DNA of 41,652 nt from an uncultured Bacteroidales bacterium. Its GTDB lineage: Bacteria > Bacteroidota > Bacteroidia > Bacteroidales > Paludibacteraceae. Positions 25,246 to 33,827 of the stretch are shown here, piece after piece (the stretch's first letter is position 1; every line of letters starts with the position of its first letter). A model generated the notes under the pieces. The model did not search any database. It was not told the DNA's origin and was given only the letters and a program-made list of their open reading frames with translations. The stretch is from the NCBI GenBank assembly GCA_934692905.1, contig CAKUUM010000013.1, positions 1-41,652 on the forward strand. Reading direction: 5' to 3'. A program made the translations under genes and the position numbers.

Positions 25246-25971
25246 ATGACAAAATCAACATCACCACTCACCCTCAAACGTGCAGCCCTCATCGCTGCCA
25301 TCGGAACAACCGTTTATACTATCTTTGTGCCGGTATGCCAAATGTTGTTTGGCGACAATGCCGCGTGGTTCAACTATGCGGAACACCCGTGGTGTTGCAA
25401 TGCTTGGTATATTTTCTTCTCCTGCATACTTATGGTATCGTGGACTATATTTGCCCTTGGCGTCGTACGGGACGGAGAGCATTTCCCTGTATTTAGCAGG
25501 AAATCCAGATATGCATTGTTGATAATGGCGTTGTTTTTCTTGGTAATGTCATTCCTTTCAGTGGACTATTGCTTGTTCCCTCGCAAGTGTATCTTTATGC
25601 CAATGTGGGCGCGTGTCTTGTTCTACGCGGTTTCTTCCTCTTTGTTGTGGTATATCTATGTGCATATATCATCCGACAATTATTCTTATAAGCCACGCTG
25701 GCAAAAAGGTATTTGTTGGACGGTAGTGGTACTGACATCGTTGGTGACCGTTAAGCAGATAACTGCGATAATTGGCTATGCAATAGGACTGTTCACGAGA
25801 CAACATGGTTTTATTTTGATATTTCGCGAGGTGCACTACAATGCTGATTGGATATGTAATTGGCTGATGCATGGCATTCCTATCGTGTTCTTCTTGCTCA
25901 TATTCTTTCAGCCAATCATCACCTGTTGCGCACAACGCAAGTTGCAGAGAGAATCACCTATGACAAAATAA
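25246..25971 (+). CDS. Six-helix membrane protein, paralogue 2
   Basis: 241 residues, clearly related to the preceding protein. Both have the N-terminus KSTSPLTLK, 'FFSxxLxVSxxxFALGVxxDGxHFP', 'LWYIYxH' and a final 'FFLLxxxQPxIT' helix. Six membrane segments are expected. The pair is probably co-transcribed from the 24451-24458 promoter. Function is unknown; a small transport, sensing or immunity role is possible, but none is shown. Confidence 0.75.
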   Translation: MTKSTSPLTLKRAALIAAIGTTVYTIFVPVCQMLFGDNAAWFNYAEHPWCCNAWYIFFSCILMVSWTIFALGVVRDGEHFPVFSRKSRYALLIMALFFLVMSFLSVDYCLFPRKCIFMPMWARVLFYAVSSSLLWYIYVHISSDNYSYKPRWQKGICWTVVVLTSLVTVKQITAIIGYAIGLFTRQHGFILIFREVHYNADWICNWLMHGIPIVFFLLIFFQPIITCCAQRKLQRESPMTK

Positions 25972-26077
25972 CAACTGACGCAAAGTAAAACGACTAAAAT
26001 CATACTCACGTTCCATCACACTGTCACAATCGGTAACGGTTATATGACAATTGGATGAAATACTATGACAATCATTT

Positions 26078-26190
26078 TTACAAAGAAAATGCATCTTGTT
26101 TTCTATGTGCGCCGCGTTTTGGCGCACACATGTATTACCTTTGCACCGTCAAGCAACAAACAATAATCCAACCCCCACCTACTGCTTATG
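26078..26190 (+). repeat. Promoter/leader repeat, copy 2, without its gene
   Basis: Repeats the leader at 24393-24501, including TGCGCC (26108-26113)/GGCGCA (26121-26126) and TACCTTTG (26136-26143). The ATG at 26188-26190 is followed at once by TAA, and homology fades after about 17 nt. It marks a lost third gene copy or the edge of the duplicated unit. With copy 1 it forms direct repeats around the two membrane genes. The rest of 25972-26335 shows no gene. Confidence 0.8.
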
Positions 26191-26335
26191 TAAAACCAAC
26201 ATCAAAATGAAACTTTGTCTGCCACGGACAACAAAGAGTCGTTTTTTGTTGTATCTTTGCATTTTAGTGTAGGACGTGTATCGTAGAAATTTGTAGTTGA
26301 TACATAGCCATATGGATAGGGTCATATGGCAGCAT

Positions 26336-28081
26336 CTATTGGATAATGATGCGTTTGGTCTGGTCGCCAATGCGTACGATATACACGCCTTGCTGGAGCG
26401 TGATGACAAGGTCGGATGTGGTGGTTTGGGTGTGGATAGTACGCCCAGCCATGTCGAAGATTGTGACCGCAGTGGGTTGCGTGATGCCCGAGATGAAGAG
26501 TTGGTTGCCCTCGGTGTGCAAGGAAACGGTTGCGTAGGGTTCCGTGAGGACTGTAGGGGTGTAGCGGATATTGACAGAGAGCGTCTTGTCCATCGTCTGA
26601 CCGTTGGAGTTGAAGCGCACGGTGACGGAAGCCGACCGCTCGGTATTGGCGAGTGCTGTAACAAACAACGTGTCGCGGCGGACAACGGCAGAGAGTGCGG
26701 AGGGGTCGGAGACGGAGAGGACACGCTTGGTGATAGCGACCTCCGTATTGTCCTTGTCGGTAGCCATGCCTTTGAGCGGCAGCGCGATGGTCTGACCGCC
26801 ATTGACGGTGGCGGGCGTAAAGTTGGTTACTTTCGGCTTGAACACATCGGGGAAAATGAAAAGCGCAGGGTACCAGTAGTTTCGTATGGGGGTGTAGGTG
26901 CCCACACGCTGTCCCTGCGGGGTGAATTGGACGAAAACCCAGTCATTGACGGAGATGTTGTTGCGGAAACAGCCGACGTAGATGTTGCCGCCGTGGGGTG
27001 AGACGCGCAGAATGCCGCTGTTGTAGATGTAGTAGTCGCCGAGGGTGGTGGTGTTGAAGATTTCAGAGATATGGTTGTTATCGAGGTCGTATTTGTAGAT
27101 GTGCGTGCGGCTGTTGTACCAATCCCAGACATCGTCCGAAAAACTGAAATAGAGTGCATTCTCGGAGGTGGAGGCACAGAGTGAGCCTGCCGTCCATGCG
27201 TACCATGTCTGATTGACGATGAGGTCTTGGTTGCCTGATATCTGGGCGATGTCGTAGGTGGTTCGCACGAGAGTGACGGGGTCGATGCAAAGCAGTTCGT
27301 TGCCTTTCCATTCCTCACCGCTGAAGCCATAGGGATAGGTCTGCGCGTCGGGATTGGTGTTGCGGGCAGCCCAGATACGCCCGTCCTTAGACTGGGTCAT
27401 GGTGGAGAAAGAGCCGGGGATGGTAGTGATGATTTCATCGGTCTCGGGGTTGATGATGTGGATACCCTTGTCCTGCTGGATGGCGAAGACATAGTCGTAG
27501 GCGCGCAACATGATGCCGATTTGGTTGTTGTAGAGTGGACCTTGCCCGTCATCGTTCTTCTCGTCGCCAGTGACGAGCGGGTTCTCGGTACCGGCGATGC
27601 GCTTTCCTATCTTGCCCGTGACGAGGTCGAGGAGGAAGATACCGTTGCTGGTGCCGACATACCCTTTGGTCTCGTCCACGCCCACAAAGGCACGCCCGTC
27701 GGCGGCAGACTTACCGTTAATCTCGAAGATGGTGGGGATGGAGTAGATGATTTTCATGGTCTTGGCATCGGCCACTACTACGCGCCCGCCACGCCATTGG
27801 CTGTTGTCACCGGGGTCCTGGGATTGTTTGGAGATGATATAGAAACGATCACCGTAGATGGTGGCGAACTGCGCCGTGCAGCCGAGCGAGAGATGCGTAT
27901 CCTGATTCGCCTCTTGCACTATGCGGTAGGAGAACTGCCCCGATATAGAGAGGTGGTTGAGGGTGGAGTTGTTGTGCCCGTACCAGTCTTCATTGAGGAT
28001 GAAGACGCCCGAGTTGTAGGTGGTTTCGGCTTGCGCCATGGTGATGCAGCAAAGGGCTGCGAGGAGGAAGAACTTTTTCAT
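26336..28081 (-). CDS. T9SS-exported YncE/DUF5074-like beta-propeller, corrinoid operon
   Basis: 581 residues from ATG 28081 (MKKFFLLAALCC ... AQA; an in-frame ATG at 28093 adds four residues). Residues about 25-380 form a propeller of the BtuG/DUF5074 type ('GVFILNEDWYGHNNSTLNHL', 'GRVVVADAKTMK', 'GIHIINPETDEI', 'NELLCIDPVTL'). An Ig-like segment follows (about 385-500), then a T9SS sorting domain (about 505-581; 'AVTIFDMAGRTIH ... GVYIVRIG'). It is the last gene of the btuB operon, about 80 bp after the PKD-type lipoprotein. Unlike BtuG it is routed through T9SS rather than lipid-anchored. A role in surface binding of corrinoids is inferred. Confidence 0.85.
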   Translation of the reverse strand: MKKFFLLAALCCITMAQAETTYNSGVFILNEDWYGHNNSTLNHLSISGQFSYRIVQEANQDTHLSLGCTAQFATIYGDRFYIISKQSQDPGDNSQWRGGRVVVADAKTMKIIYSIPTIFEINGKSAADGRAFVGVDETKGYVGTSNGIFLLDLVTGKIGKRIAGTENPLVTGDEKNDDGQGPLYNNQIGIMLRAYDYVFAIQQDKGIHIINPETDEIITTIPGSFSTMTQSKDGRIWAARNTNPDAQTYPYGFSGEEWKGNELLCIDPVTLVRTTYDIAQISGNQDLIVNQTWYAWTAGSLCASTSENALYFSFSDDVWDWYNSRTHIYKYDLDNNHISEIFNTTTLGDYYIYNSGILRVSPHGGNIYVGCFRNNISVNDWVFVQFTPQGQRVGTYTPIRNYWYPALFIFPDVFKPKVTNFTPATVNGGQTIALPLKGMATDKDNTEVAITKRVLSVSDPSALSAVVRRDTLFVTALANTERSASVTVRFNSNGQTMDKTLSVNIRYTPTVLTEPYATVSLHTEGNQLFISGITQPTAVTIFDMAGRTIHTQTTTSDLVITLQQGVYIVRIGDQTKRIIIQ

Positions 28082-28161
28082 TATACTTCGCATTGTTTGC
28101 GTAGATTATGTTGGTATTGTTGTTTACATTGGTGGTGCAGGGGTGATGTGGCGGAATGGAA

Positions 28162-29367
28162 CTACCATATCTTTTCTTCGATGTGCAGGTCTTCGGCGCG
28201 CGACAGTTCGGTGGAGGTCTCGCCTATCCATCCGCAGTATTGATTCTCGGCGGTATAGACGCGCACGAAATCGATACAGGGCAGGTAAACCGGTGTGCCG
28301 TTGGCATCGACCGCCCAGTCAATGTCGAAAGAAATGAGGTCGGTGGAGTCGTTGGGGTGGTTGTCCACATAGCCCCAGTCGAAAGCATAGAGCACGTAGT
28401 AATTGCCGCGCCCCGACTCGTCCACGGCGTTTGGCGGGAGGCTGGTGCCCGTGAATGTGATGCTGTCGGCGAGCCAACGGGGGAAGTAGTCCTGCTTGTG
28501 GTAGGCGTTCTTCATGACGTAGCCGTCGTTGCCGTAGTTGTCGCGCCAAAAGACATAGGTGGTGTCGGTGATGGGAGAGCCTTTCTTGGGTGTGGCGATG
28601 TGGTCGGAATCCGGGCGATAGTAGGTGATTTGGTAGTGGTGGCGCGTGTGGGGATGGCGGTAGGCACTGCCTGCCAGTTCGTACCACTCGTCATCGGGCA
28701 GCCCGTTCTGGTTGCGGTCGAGCGAGACCATGACGATACCGGGTTCGCAACTGCCGCCCTTGCCCTTCTCGGGGTGTGGGTTGGCATCGGCATAGAAAGC
28801 GTTGCCAAGTATCTTGAAGTCGCGCTGCCCGCGGATATTCACCACACTATGGTCGAAACCGAAGGTGACGTATCCGCCAAAGCCGCCGAGGGAAATCATG
28901 ACATCGTTCTTGCCGGATATGCACTCCTGCGCCTTTTTCGCCATATCGGCAGCGGTGTTGCCTTCTTCGTACTTGGGCATCTCGTTGACGAACTGCCCGG
29001 GTGCGGGACAGTACTCATAGACGGTGGATATGTAGCGGCTGTATGCCACCTGCTCCTCCCATACCACGATGCGTATCTGCTGCTCCACGGGGTTGTTCTT
29101 GTCGATGATGTTGAGGCGCAGCGAGTAGTCGCCCGTATCGGCTTGGCAGAAGACAAAGTCGCGCTCGGTGCTGACGAGTGAGTCGGTGCCGTCCAAGGCG
29201 GGCATAGTCCATTCGTAGCGGTCTCCGGTGAACTCAGGGTGGAGTATCAGGGGGCGCATACGCTCGATGGTATAGACCTCGTCAATACCGAGGTTCACCA
29301 TGGGGATTTCGGGTTGGCAGGCGGCTAACGCGAGCAACAGAAATATGTAGATGTATGGTCGTTTCAT
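28162..29367 (-). CDS. PKD-type surface lipoprotein of the btuB operon
   Basis: 401 residues. The signal ends LALAAC, with lipidated Cys17. A PKD/Ig-like region spans about 25-105. From about 110 a conserved domain begins with CPAPGQFVNEMPKYEEG and continues with SLGGFGGYVTFGFDHS, 'NGLPDDEWYELAGS' and 'DIDWAVDANGTPVYLP ... VRVYTA'. The same domain forms the N-terminal part of the 1250-residue T9SS protein at 3423-7175. It starts 6 nt after the BtuG-like stop. Such proteins commonly accompany BtuG and BtuB in Bacteroidales; direct ligand binding is an inference. Confidence 0.88.
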   Translation of the reverse strand: MKRPYIYIFLLLALAACQPEIPMVNLGIDEVYTIERMRPLILHPEFTGDRYEWTMPALDGTDSLVSTERDFVFCQADTGDYSLRLNIIDKNNPVEQQIRIVVWEEQVAYSRYISTVYEYCPAPGQFVNEMPKYEEGNTAADMAKKAQECISGKNDVMISLGGFGGYVTFGFDHSVVNIRGQRDFKILGNAFYADANPHPEKGKGGSCEPGIVMVSLDRNQNGLPDDEWYELAGSAYRHPHTRHHYQITYYRPDSDHIATPKKGSPITDTTYVFWRDNYGNDGYVMKNAYHKQDYFPRWLADSITFTGTSLPPNAVDESGRGNYYVLYAFDWGYVDNHPNDSTDLISFDIDWAVDANGTPVYLPCIDFVRVYTAENQYCGWIGETSTELSRAEDLHIEEKIW

Positions 29368-29373
29368 TGGGTA

Positions 29374-30552
29374 CTATTTATATACAAACACCATGTGTGC
29401 GGGTATGTCGCCTGTGCGGACGCTCCATTTCTTCTTACCGTGGGTGTCGTAGCAGTGCAGTACACCGCTGGAGACGTAGTTCTTGGCGTCGGTGACGAAG
29501 ATGTCGCGGTTGTAGGGGTTGACGGCGATGCCATACGGGATTTTGATGTTTACCTCCGTGCCGTCGGTGATGAAATGGTTGGTCAGCAGTTCGTGCGTCT
29601 GCACGTTGATGATGCCGTATGAGACGGCGTTCTCCTCTGTCTGGTTGTTCCATGCCACGCTGTAGAAATAGAGCGAGTCGCCGAGGATAGTCATCTCTGA
29701 GCAGGGAATGTTGAGTGTGTCCCCCACTATCATATCGGCTGTGAACTGCTCTTTCTTCTTCAGCACGAAGAGTCGCGAAGGTATGGTCTCATAGTCGCCG
29801 CGCGAAGATACCCACAGTTGGTCGTATTGGTCGCGGCGTATGCGGTGGAGGTTGATGCCGACGGGTATCTTCTCTACTTGTTTCATACCGTACATCTCCA
29901 CGACGGAGACCGTGTAGTCGTAGTTTGGCACGCGGTATCCGCCCGAGTTCGCCACGTAGATGTACTCGCCCATAATCTCCAGTTCGTCAGGCTGATAGCC
30001 CACCGTAACCTTGTTGGTTATGCGTAGCGTGGCGGTGTCAATCTCGAAGACGGCACCGAGTTGCGCGTCGGGGTCGATGTTGACAGGTCCTACGTACGAT
30101 GACACATACGCTTTGCCGCGGTTGAAACGGATATACCGACAATTGGGAATATCAATCTGCCCTATGCGTTTGCAGGTTTTGGCGTCCATTACCTCCACTT
30201 TGTGGCTGCAGTTGATGACAGCATAGAGTTTGCTGCCGTATATCTGTATGTCGTTGCCTACGTCGCCTAACTCTTTGATTACATTCGGGTTGCGCTCGGA
30301 GTAGATGTTGCGAACATAGTAGCCGTTCACAAGGTCGAGGTAGTCGATACTGGCTTTGTTGCTGCCCATATTGCCCTCGTTGAGCAGATACATACCAATG
30401 GGCTCGTCATCGGCAAAGGTACTGATGTCGCGGGGCTCCATATTGGGCAGCAGTTCGTACTCGGAGGGCACCACGATTTCGTCGTGGCGGCAGGCTACTG
30501 TCCCTGTTAGTATTAGGAAGAGAATCAATATGTTGCGTACTATTTGTCTCAC
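29374..30552 (-). CDS. btuG: BtuG-like vitamin B12-binding surface lipoprotein
   Basis: 392 residues. The lipobox is LTGTVAC, with Cys21. The rest is a seven-bladed YncE/DUF5074-type propeller ('MYLLNEGNMGSNKASIDYLDL', 'GNDIQIYGSKLYAVIN', 'KVEVMDAKTCK', 'YQPDELEIMGEYIYVANSGG'). This matches BtuG, which in Bacteroides sits on BtuB at the cell surface and captures corrinoids with very high affinity. Its ATG lies 4 nt after the btuB stop codon, the usual btuB-btuG arrangement. Expression follows the cobalamin riboswitch upstream of btuB. The symbol rests on family resemblance and context. Confidence 0.88.
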   Translation of the reverse strand: MRQIVRNILILFLILTGTVACRHDEIVVPSEYELLPNMEPRDISTFADDEPIGMYLLNEGNMGSNKASIDYLDLVNGYYVRNIYSERNPNVIKELGDVGNDIQIYGSKLYAVINCSHKVEVMDAKTCKRIGQIDIPNCRYIRFNRGKAYVSSYVGPVNIDPDAQLGAVFEIDTATLRITNKVTVGYQPDELEIMGEYIYVANSGGYRVPNYDYTVSVVEMYGMKQVEKIPVGINLHRIRRDQYDQLWVSSRGDYETIPSRLFVLKKKEQFTADMIVGDTLNIPCSEMTILGDSLYFYSVAWNNQTEENAVSYGIINVQTHELLTNHFITDGTEVNIKIPYGIAVNPYNRDIFVTDAKNYVSSGVLHCYDTHGKKKWSVRTGDIPAHMVFVYK

Positions 30553-30556
30553 GTCT

Positions 30557-32578
30557 TTAGTACTCTATCACGATACTCCCCCGGTAGTTGCGTTTGGGCA
30601 TCGGGTAGTTGAGTATCACATCATAGTCTTGCGACAGCAGGTTGTTTATCTCGAAGGTCGCTTTGAGCAGGATTTTCCGTATCCGCCATGCACCAGACAG
30701 CGACATATCGTGCGTGTACCACGGCTGCGTGTGGTTGTAGATGATGTTCTCCTGCTGGTTGTACCGCTCGCCTACATAGATAAAGGAGTAGTTGAGCGAA
30801 TAGTTGCGCCATGTCAGCATACCGATTGCCGACCCGCTGTGCCAGGGGATATACGGTATCTGGTCGCCGTAGTAGGTGTCGGCGGGGTCAGTTACGTCAA
30901 TGGCTTTCTGGTAGGTGTATTGCACTTTGGCGGTCAATGCCCAGTCGCGGGGGAACTGCAGCGTCATCTGCATATTCGCGTCCACACCGTGTATCTTCAC
31001 CAAACCGAGGTTGAGCATCGTCCAGCGGAACTGCTGCCCCTTCGGGTAGGCGATAATCTTGTCCTTGACGCGGTTGTAGTAAGCGTCCACGGACACGTTG
31101 AAGTGGTGGAATATGTGCTTCGGTTTCAAGTAGTCGTAGGTGATACCCACGTTGTGCTGCACCGCCAGTTCGGGCTTCAGGTAGGCGTTGCCCATATCGG
31201 TGTAGTAGAGGTCGTTGAAGGTCGGATAACGGTACGCCTGCTTGTAGAAAGCATTGAGTTTCAGGTCGATGCGTTTGAACGGCTTGTACGACAGGAATAC
31301 ACCCGGTGTAACCTTGTATTTGTTGGGTGCCTCGTCGCGCTCACGAGCTTCTTCGTTTACAAACGTCCCCAGGACGCTCGCCTGCACACGCAGGTAATCG
31401 TACACGTTTATCGCCGTCGCCGCCGCCAGCCAGTGGGTGAAGCGCGACACGTCCATATACTCCGACAGACCGTTCCATTGCAGGTCGTACGACAGCGACA
31501 TATCCCACCAGTTGAAGATTGCCACCTTGTTCGCCCACGAGAGGTATGCCTCCTGTTGCTTGTAGATATTGTCCACGTGAATGAGTTTGTCGTCGTTGTT
31601 CACGTAGCGCGTGTAGTCGAAGGCGTACTTCGCGTTCACCTTCACCGACCAGCGGTTGAAGAACTCGTCCTGCCACGACGACTGTACAAACGTGTTTCTG
31701 TCCCACAACCGCTCGCCGCGCCGCCATACGTTGTTCACAATCGCACCCGGTACACCGCGCTCGGAGTTGTAGTAGTAGGCGTGCACTTTCCAGAATCCCG
31801 TCGTGGAATAGTAGTAGTTCAGCCCCGATTCCACCCGCACGGCATTCACATCACCGTTCTGACGGATGGCGGTGGTGTCGTATGCCAACTCGCCCGAGGG
31901 CGTCACACGGCGGTAACGGAACTTGTATTTGCCGTTGGAGTGCACCACTTCGGCGTTCATGCTAAGGCTCAGTTTGTCAGTCAGTTTCGCATCAAAAAGC
32001 AGCGACGGATTCACCAATGCAAAGGAGCCCGCTTTCATGCCCGCACGGACGTGCAGGTTCTTGCCGTCTTCGAACTTCGGACGGCGTGAATTGAGATAGA
32101 TACTGCCTGCGCTGCCGAACTCTCGCGCGCTCTGGAAGATGTCGCTTTTCTGCCCGTTGTAGAGCGAAATCTCGTCGATATTCTCGAGCGAAAACTTGCC
32201 CAAGTCCACTTGCCCGTTCTGTGCGTTACCCAGTTGAATACCATTGTAATACACGCCCATGTGGTTGGTACCCATACTGCGGATATTGACGGTCTTGATA
32301 CCACCCACACCGCCGTAGTCCTTAATCTGCACGCCCGAGAAAAAACGTATCGCGTCCGCCACCGAGAGGCTGTTGAGTTTCTCCAACTCCTTGCCCTCCA
32401 GCCGTTGCGGCTTGATGATGTCCTTCTCCTTGTAGCGCGCGGACACCGTAACCTCATCGAGGTCGAACTGCCGCGCGATGCTATCCGCCTCAGCCTCAGA
32501 GATTTGCTGCGCCTGGATGCTGCCTACAAAGATGAGCAGTAGGAACAGAATGCTGTATTTGGGTATCTTATATGTCAT
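30557..32578 (-). CDS. btuB: BtuB-type TonB-dependent corrinoid receptor
   Basis: 673 residues with a signal peptide ending SIQAQ. A TonB-box-like stretch DEVTVSARYKE is near residue 40. The plug domain follows: 'LSVADAIRFFSGVQIKDYGGVGGIKTVNIRSMG', 'YYNGIQLGNAQNGQVDLGKFS'. A 22-strand-type barrel ends in an aromatic residue (IVIEY). It imports corrinoids across the outer membrane with TonB energy. It is the first gene of an operon with a BtuG-like lipoprotein, a PKD-type lipoprotein and a T9SS propeller. A cobalamin riboswitch and intrinsic terminator lie directly upstream, which secures the substrate assignment. Confidence 0.95.
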   Translation of the reverse strand: MTYKIPKYSILFLLLIFVGSIQAQQISEAEADSIARQFDLDEVTVSARYKEKDIIKPQRLEGKELEKLNSLSVADAIRFFSGVQIKDYGGVGGIKTVNIRSMGTNHMGVYYNGIQLGNAQNGQVDLGKFSLENIDEISLYNGQKSDIFQSAREFGSAGSIYLNSRRPKFEDGKNLHVRAGMKAGSFALVNPSLLFDAKLTDKLSLSMNAEVVHSNGKYKFRYRRVTPSGELAYDTTAIRQNGDVNAVRVESGLNYYYSTTGFWKVHAYYYNSERGVPGAIVNNVWRRGERLWDRNTFVQSSWQDEFFNRWSVKVNAKYAFDYTRYVNNDDKLIHVDNIYKQQEAYLSWANKVAIFNWWDMSLSYDLQWNGLSEYMDVSRFTHWLAAATAINVYDYLRVQASVLGTFVNEEARERDEAPNKYKVTPGVFLSYKPFKRIDLKLNAFYKQAYRYPTFNDLYYTDMGNAYLKPELAVQHNVGITYDYLKPKHIFHHFNVSVDAYYNRVKDKIIAYPKGQQFRWTMLNLGLVKIHGVDANMQMTLQFPRDWALTAKVQYTYQKAIDVTDPADTYYGDQIPYIPWHSGSAIGMLTWRNYSLNYSFIYVGERYNQQENIIYNHTQPWYTHDMSLSGAWRIRKILLKATFEINNLLSQDYDVILNYPMPKRNYRGSIVIEY

Positions 32579-32601
32579 ATTTTTGTTATCTCTTCATAAA
32601 A

Positions 32602-32633
32602 AAAGCCGTTCGACAACGCTGTCAAACGGCTTT
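32602..32633 (-). terminator. Intrinsic terminator between riboswitch 2 and btuB
   Basis: The arms AAAGCCGTTCGACA (32602-32615) and TGTCAAACGGCTTT (32620-32633) pair over 14 bp with one G-U in minus-strand RNA, followed by a run of seven T. It is the likely expression platform and resembles the terminator of riboswitch 1. Confidence 0.88.
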
Positions 32634-32754
32634 ATGGCAAAGACTGATAAACTCTGCATCCTCAATAAAGGAGCAAACAAACCTGTCACGATTCCTGTCA
32701 TGGAAAAGTAGAAAGGAAGTCCTGTCCGGTGCTTTTACCTCGAAAGCCTGTCTG

Positions 32755-32930
32755 ACATATGCTTTGGCACGTATTCTGACTTGTTTCTTCTGTTGCGCCT
32801 TCCCGCAGAAGTTGATATCCTGCAGTGACATTTTGCAACAGAAATGGCGATGCTTATGGTGCGGCTACGCCAAAAAGAAACTTACAGCAGCGGGACTGCT
32901 CGGGACTTGCACCCGATTCCATACCCAAAG
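32755..32930 (-). ncRNA. Cobalamin riboswitch 2, upstream of btuB
   Basis: On the minus strand: GGAATCGGGTGCAAGTCCCG, then AGCAGTCCCGCTGCTGTAAG, a variable arm of about 50 nt, GTCACTG, CGGGAAGGCGC, and GTCAGAATACGTGCC. These are the conserved elements of the cobalamin riboswitch. With the terminator at 32602-32633 it should switch btuB and the following three genes off when corrinoid is plentiful. Confidence 0.95.
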
Positions 32931-32936
32931 CGCCCA

Positions 32937-32967
32937 CAAAGGTACTGCTTTTTTCGAGATTGTACAA
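32937..32967 (-). promoter_or_regulatory. Promoter of the btuB operon
   Basis: TTG (32965-32967), 20 nt, TACCTTTG (32937-32944) on the minus strand, just ahead of the aptamer. Confidence 0.82.
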
Positions 32968-33181
32968 GCAAGTATTCATTATTTGGTAGTGGCAGAGGTG
33001 GTTTGGCAGTAAAGTTCAAACAATGTTCCGGGTAAAGGGCATAAAAAAGAGGAGACCGCCACCTCACAACTTTGGCAGGTCTCCAATCATAGTGTTTCCC
33101 TTTTATGTTATTCTGTTTGCGCCGTTGCCCGTTATGTTTTGCACACACGTAAGGGCGGCGCTTGATATGTCGTGGTTGAGA

Positions 33182-33670
33182 TTAGAATTTGTAGCGTACG
33201 CCCAAAGTTATGCCGCTATACAATCCCCATGCGTTGAACCACACATTGCCATAGTCACCAAGGTCACCAAAGCCCAGACCAATGTTCGGACGCCAATCGA
33301 ACGAGAGTTCCAACGGGAACCAGAAGTCATAAGCCACGCCAATGTGACCAACAACACCTGCATAACCTGCGCGAGGCCAATAGTAACCGGCACCACCACC
33401 GACACCCATTGCCCAATTCCACTCACCTTTATAGTCCCATGGGATGGAGGTGTTGAAGGGGTTAATCCAATCGTAGGTACATGTAGCACCAATACCTGCG
33501 AAAGCAGGAATCTCGACTGCCAAATCAATCATGTTGCTGGCGCTCAGATTGTGCTGGTACGACACTGAAATACCATAACCGATGTTAGCACCGATTGCTC
33601 GGGGTTGCGCTACGGCGCTTGCCATAGACAGCATTGCCATAACGGCAACTAAGAAAAAACTTTTCTTCAT
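33182..33670 (-). CDS. Small outer-membrane beta-barrel protein
   Basis: 162 residues with a clear signal peptide (MKKSFFLVAVMAMLSMASAVAQ). The rest is rich in Gly, Trp and Tyr, with alternating hydrophobic strands ('IGANIGYGISVSYQHNL', 'WNWAMGVGGGAGYYWP', 'SGITLGVRYKF'). The C-terminal Phe is typical of an outer-membrane barrel. It resembles short opacity-type (OmpA/OprF-like barrel) proteins. It is monocistronic, with a -7 box at 33753-33760 and a GC-rich hairpin (33721-33734) in its leader. No ligand can be proposed. Confidence 0.8.
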   Translation of the reverse strand: MKKSFFLVAVMAMLSMASAVAQPRAIGANIGYGISVSYQHNLSASNMIDLAVEIPAFAGIGATCTYDWINPFNTSIPWDYKGEWNWAMGVGGGAGYYWPRAGYAGVVGHIGVAYDFWFPLELSFDWRPNIGLGFGDLGDYGNVWFNAWGLYSGITLGVRYKF

Positions 33671-33720
33671 AATTCTATAAGTTTGACTTTTAAATTCTCA
33701 ACCATATTTTGCCTCCAAAG

Positions 33721-33760
33721 CGGGGGTGCCCCCGTGCCTTGAAAAATCACTGCAAAGGTA
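33721..33760 (-). promoter_or_regulatory. -7 box and leader hairpin of the small barrel gene
   Basis: TACCTTTG on the minus strand (33753-33760). Downstream, CGGGGG-TG-CCCCCG (33721-33734) would form a short, very stable leader hairpin between transcription start and ATG 33670. Confidence 0.6.
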
Positions 33761-33827
33761 CGGCAAAAGGGGGATATTGATGTTTCAATATCGCAAAATG
33801 GGTGTTTCAAAAAAGGAATAAGATGAT

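Noticed and set aside
26252..26259. TATCTTTG on the plus strand, pointing antisense into the T9SS propeller gene
   Set aside because: No -33 element at the proper distance and no downstream gene; an antisense RNA cannot be supported from sequence alone.
26206..26271. 21-codon frame MKLCLPRTTKSRFLLYLCILV after the second leader repeat
   Set aside because: Too short and without conservation evidence. It is probably a chance frame in the debris of a lost gene copy.
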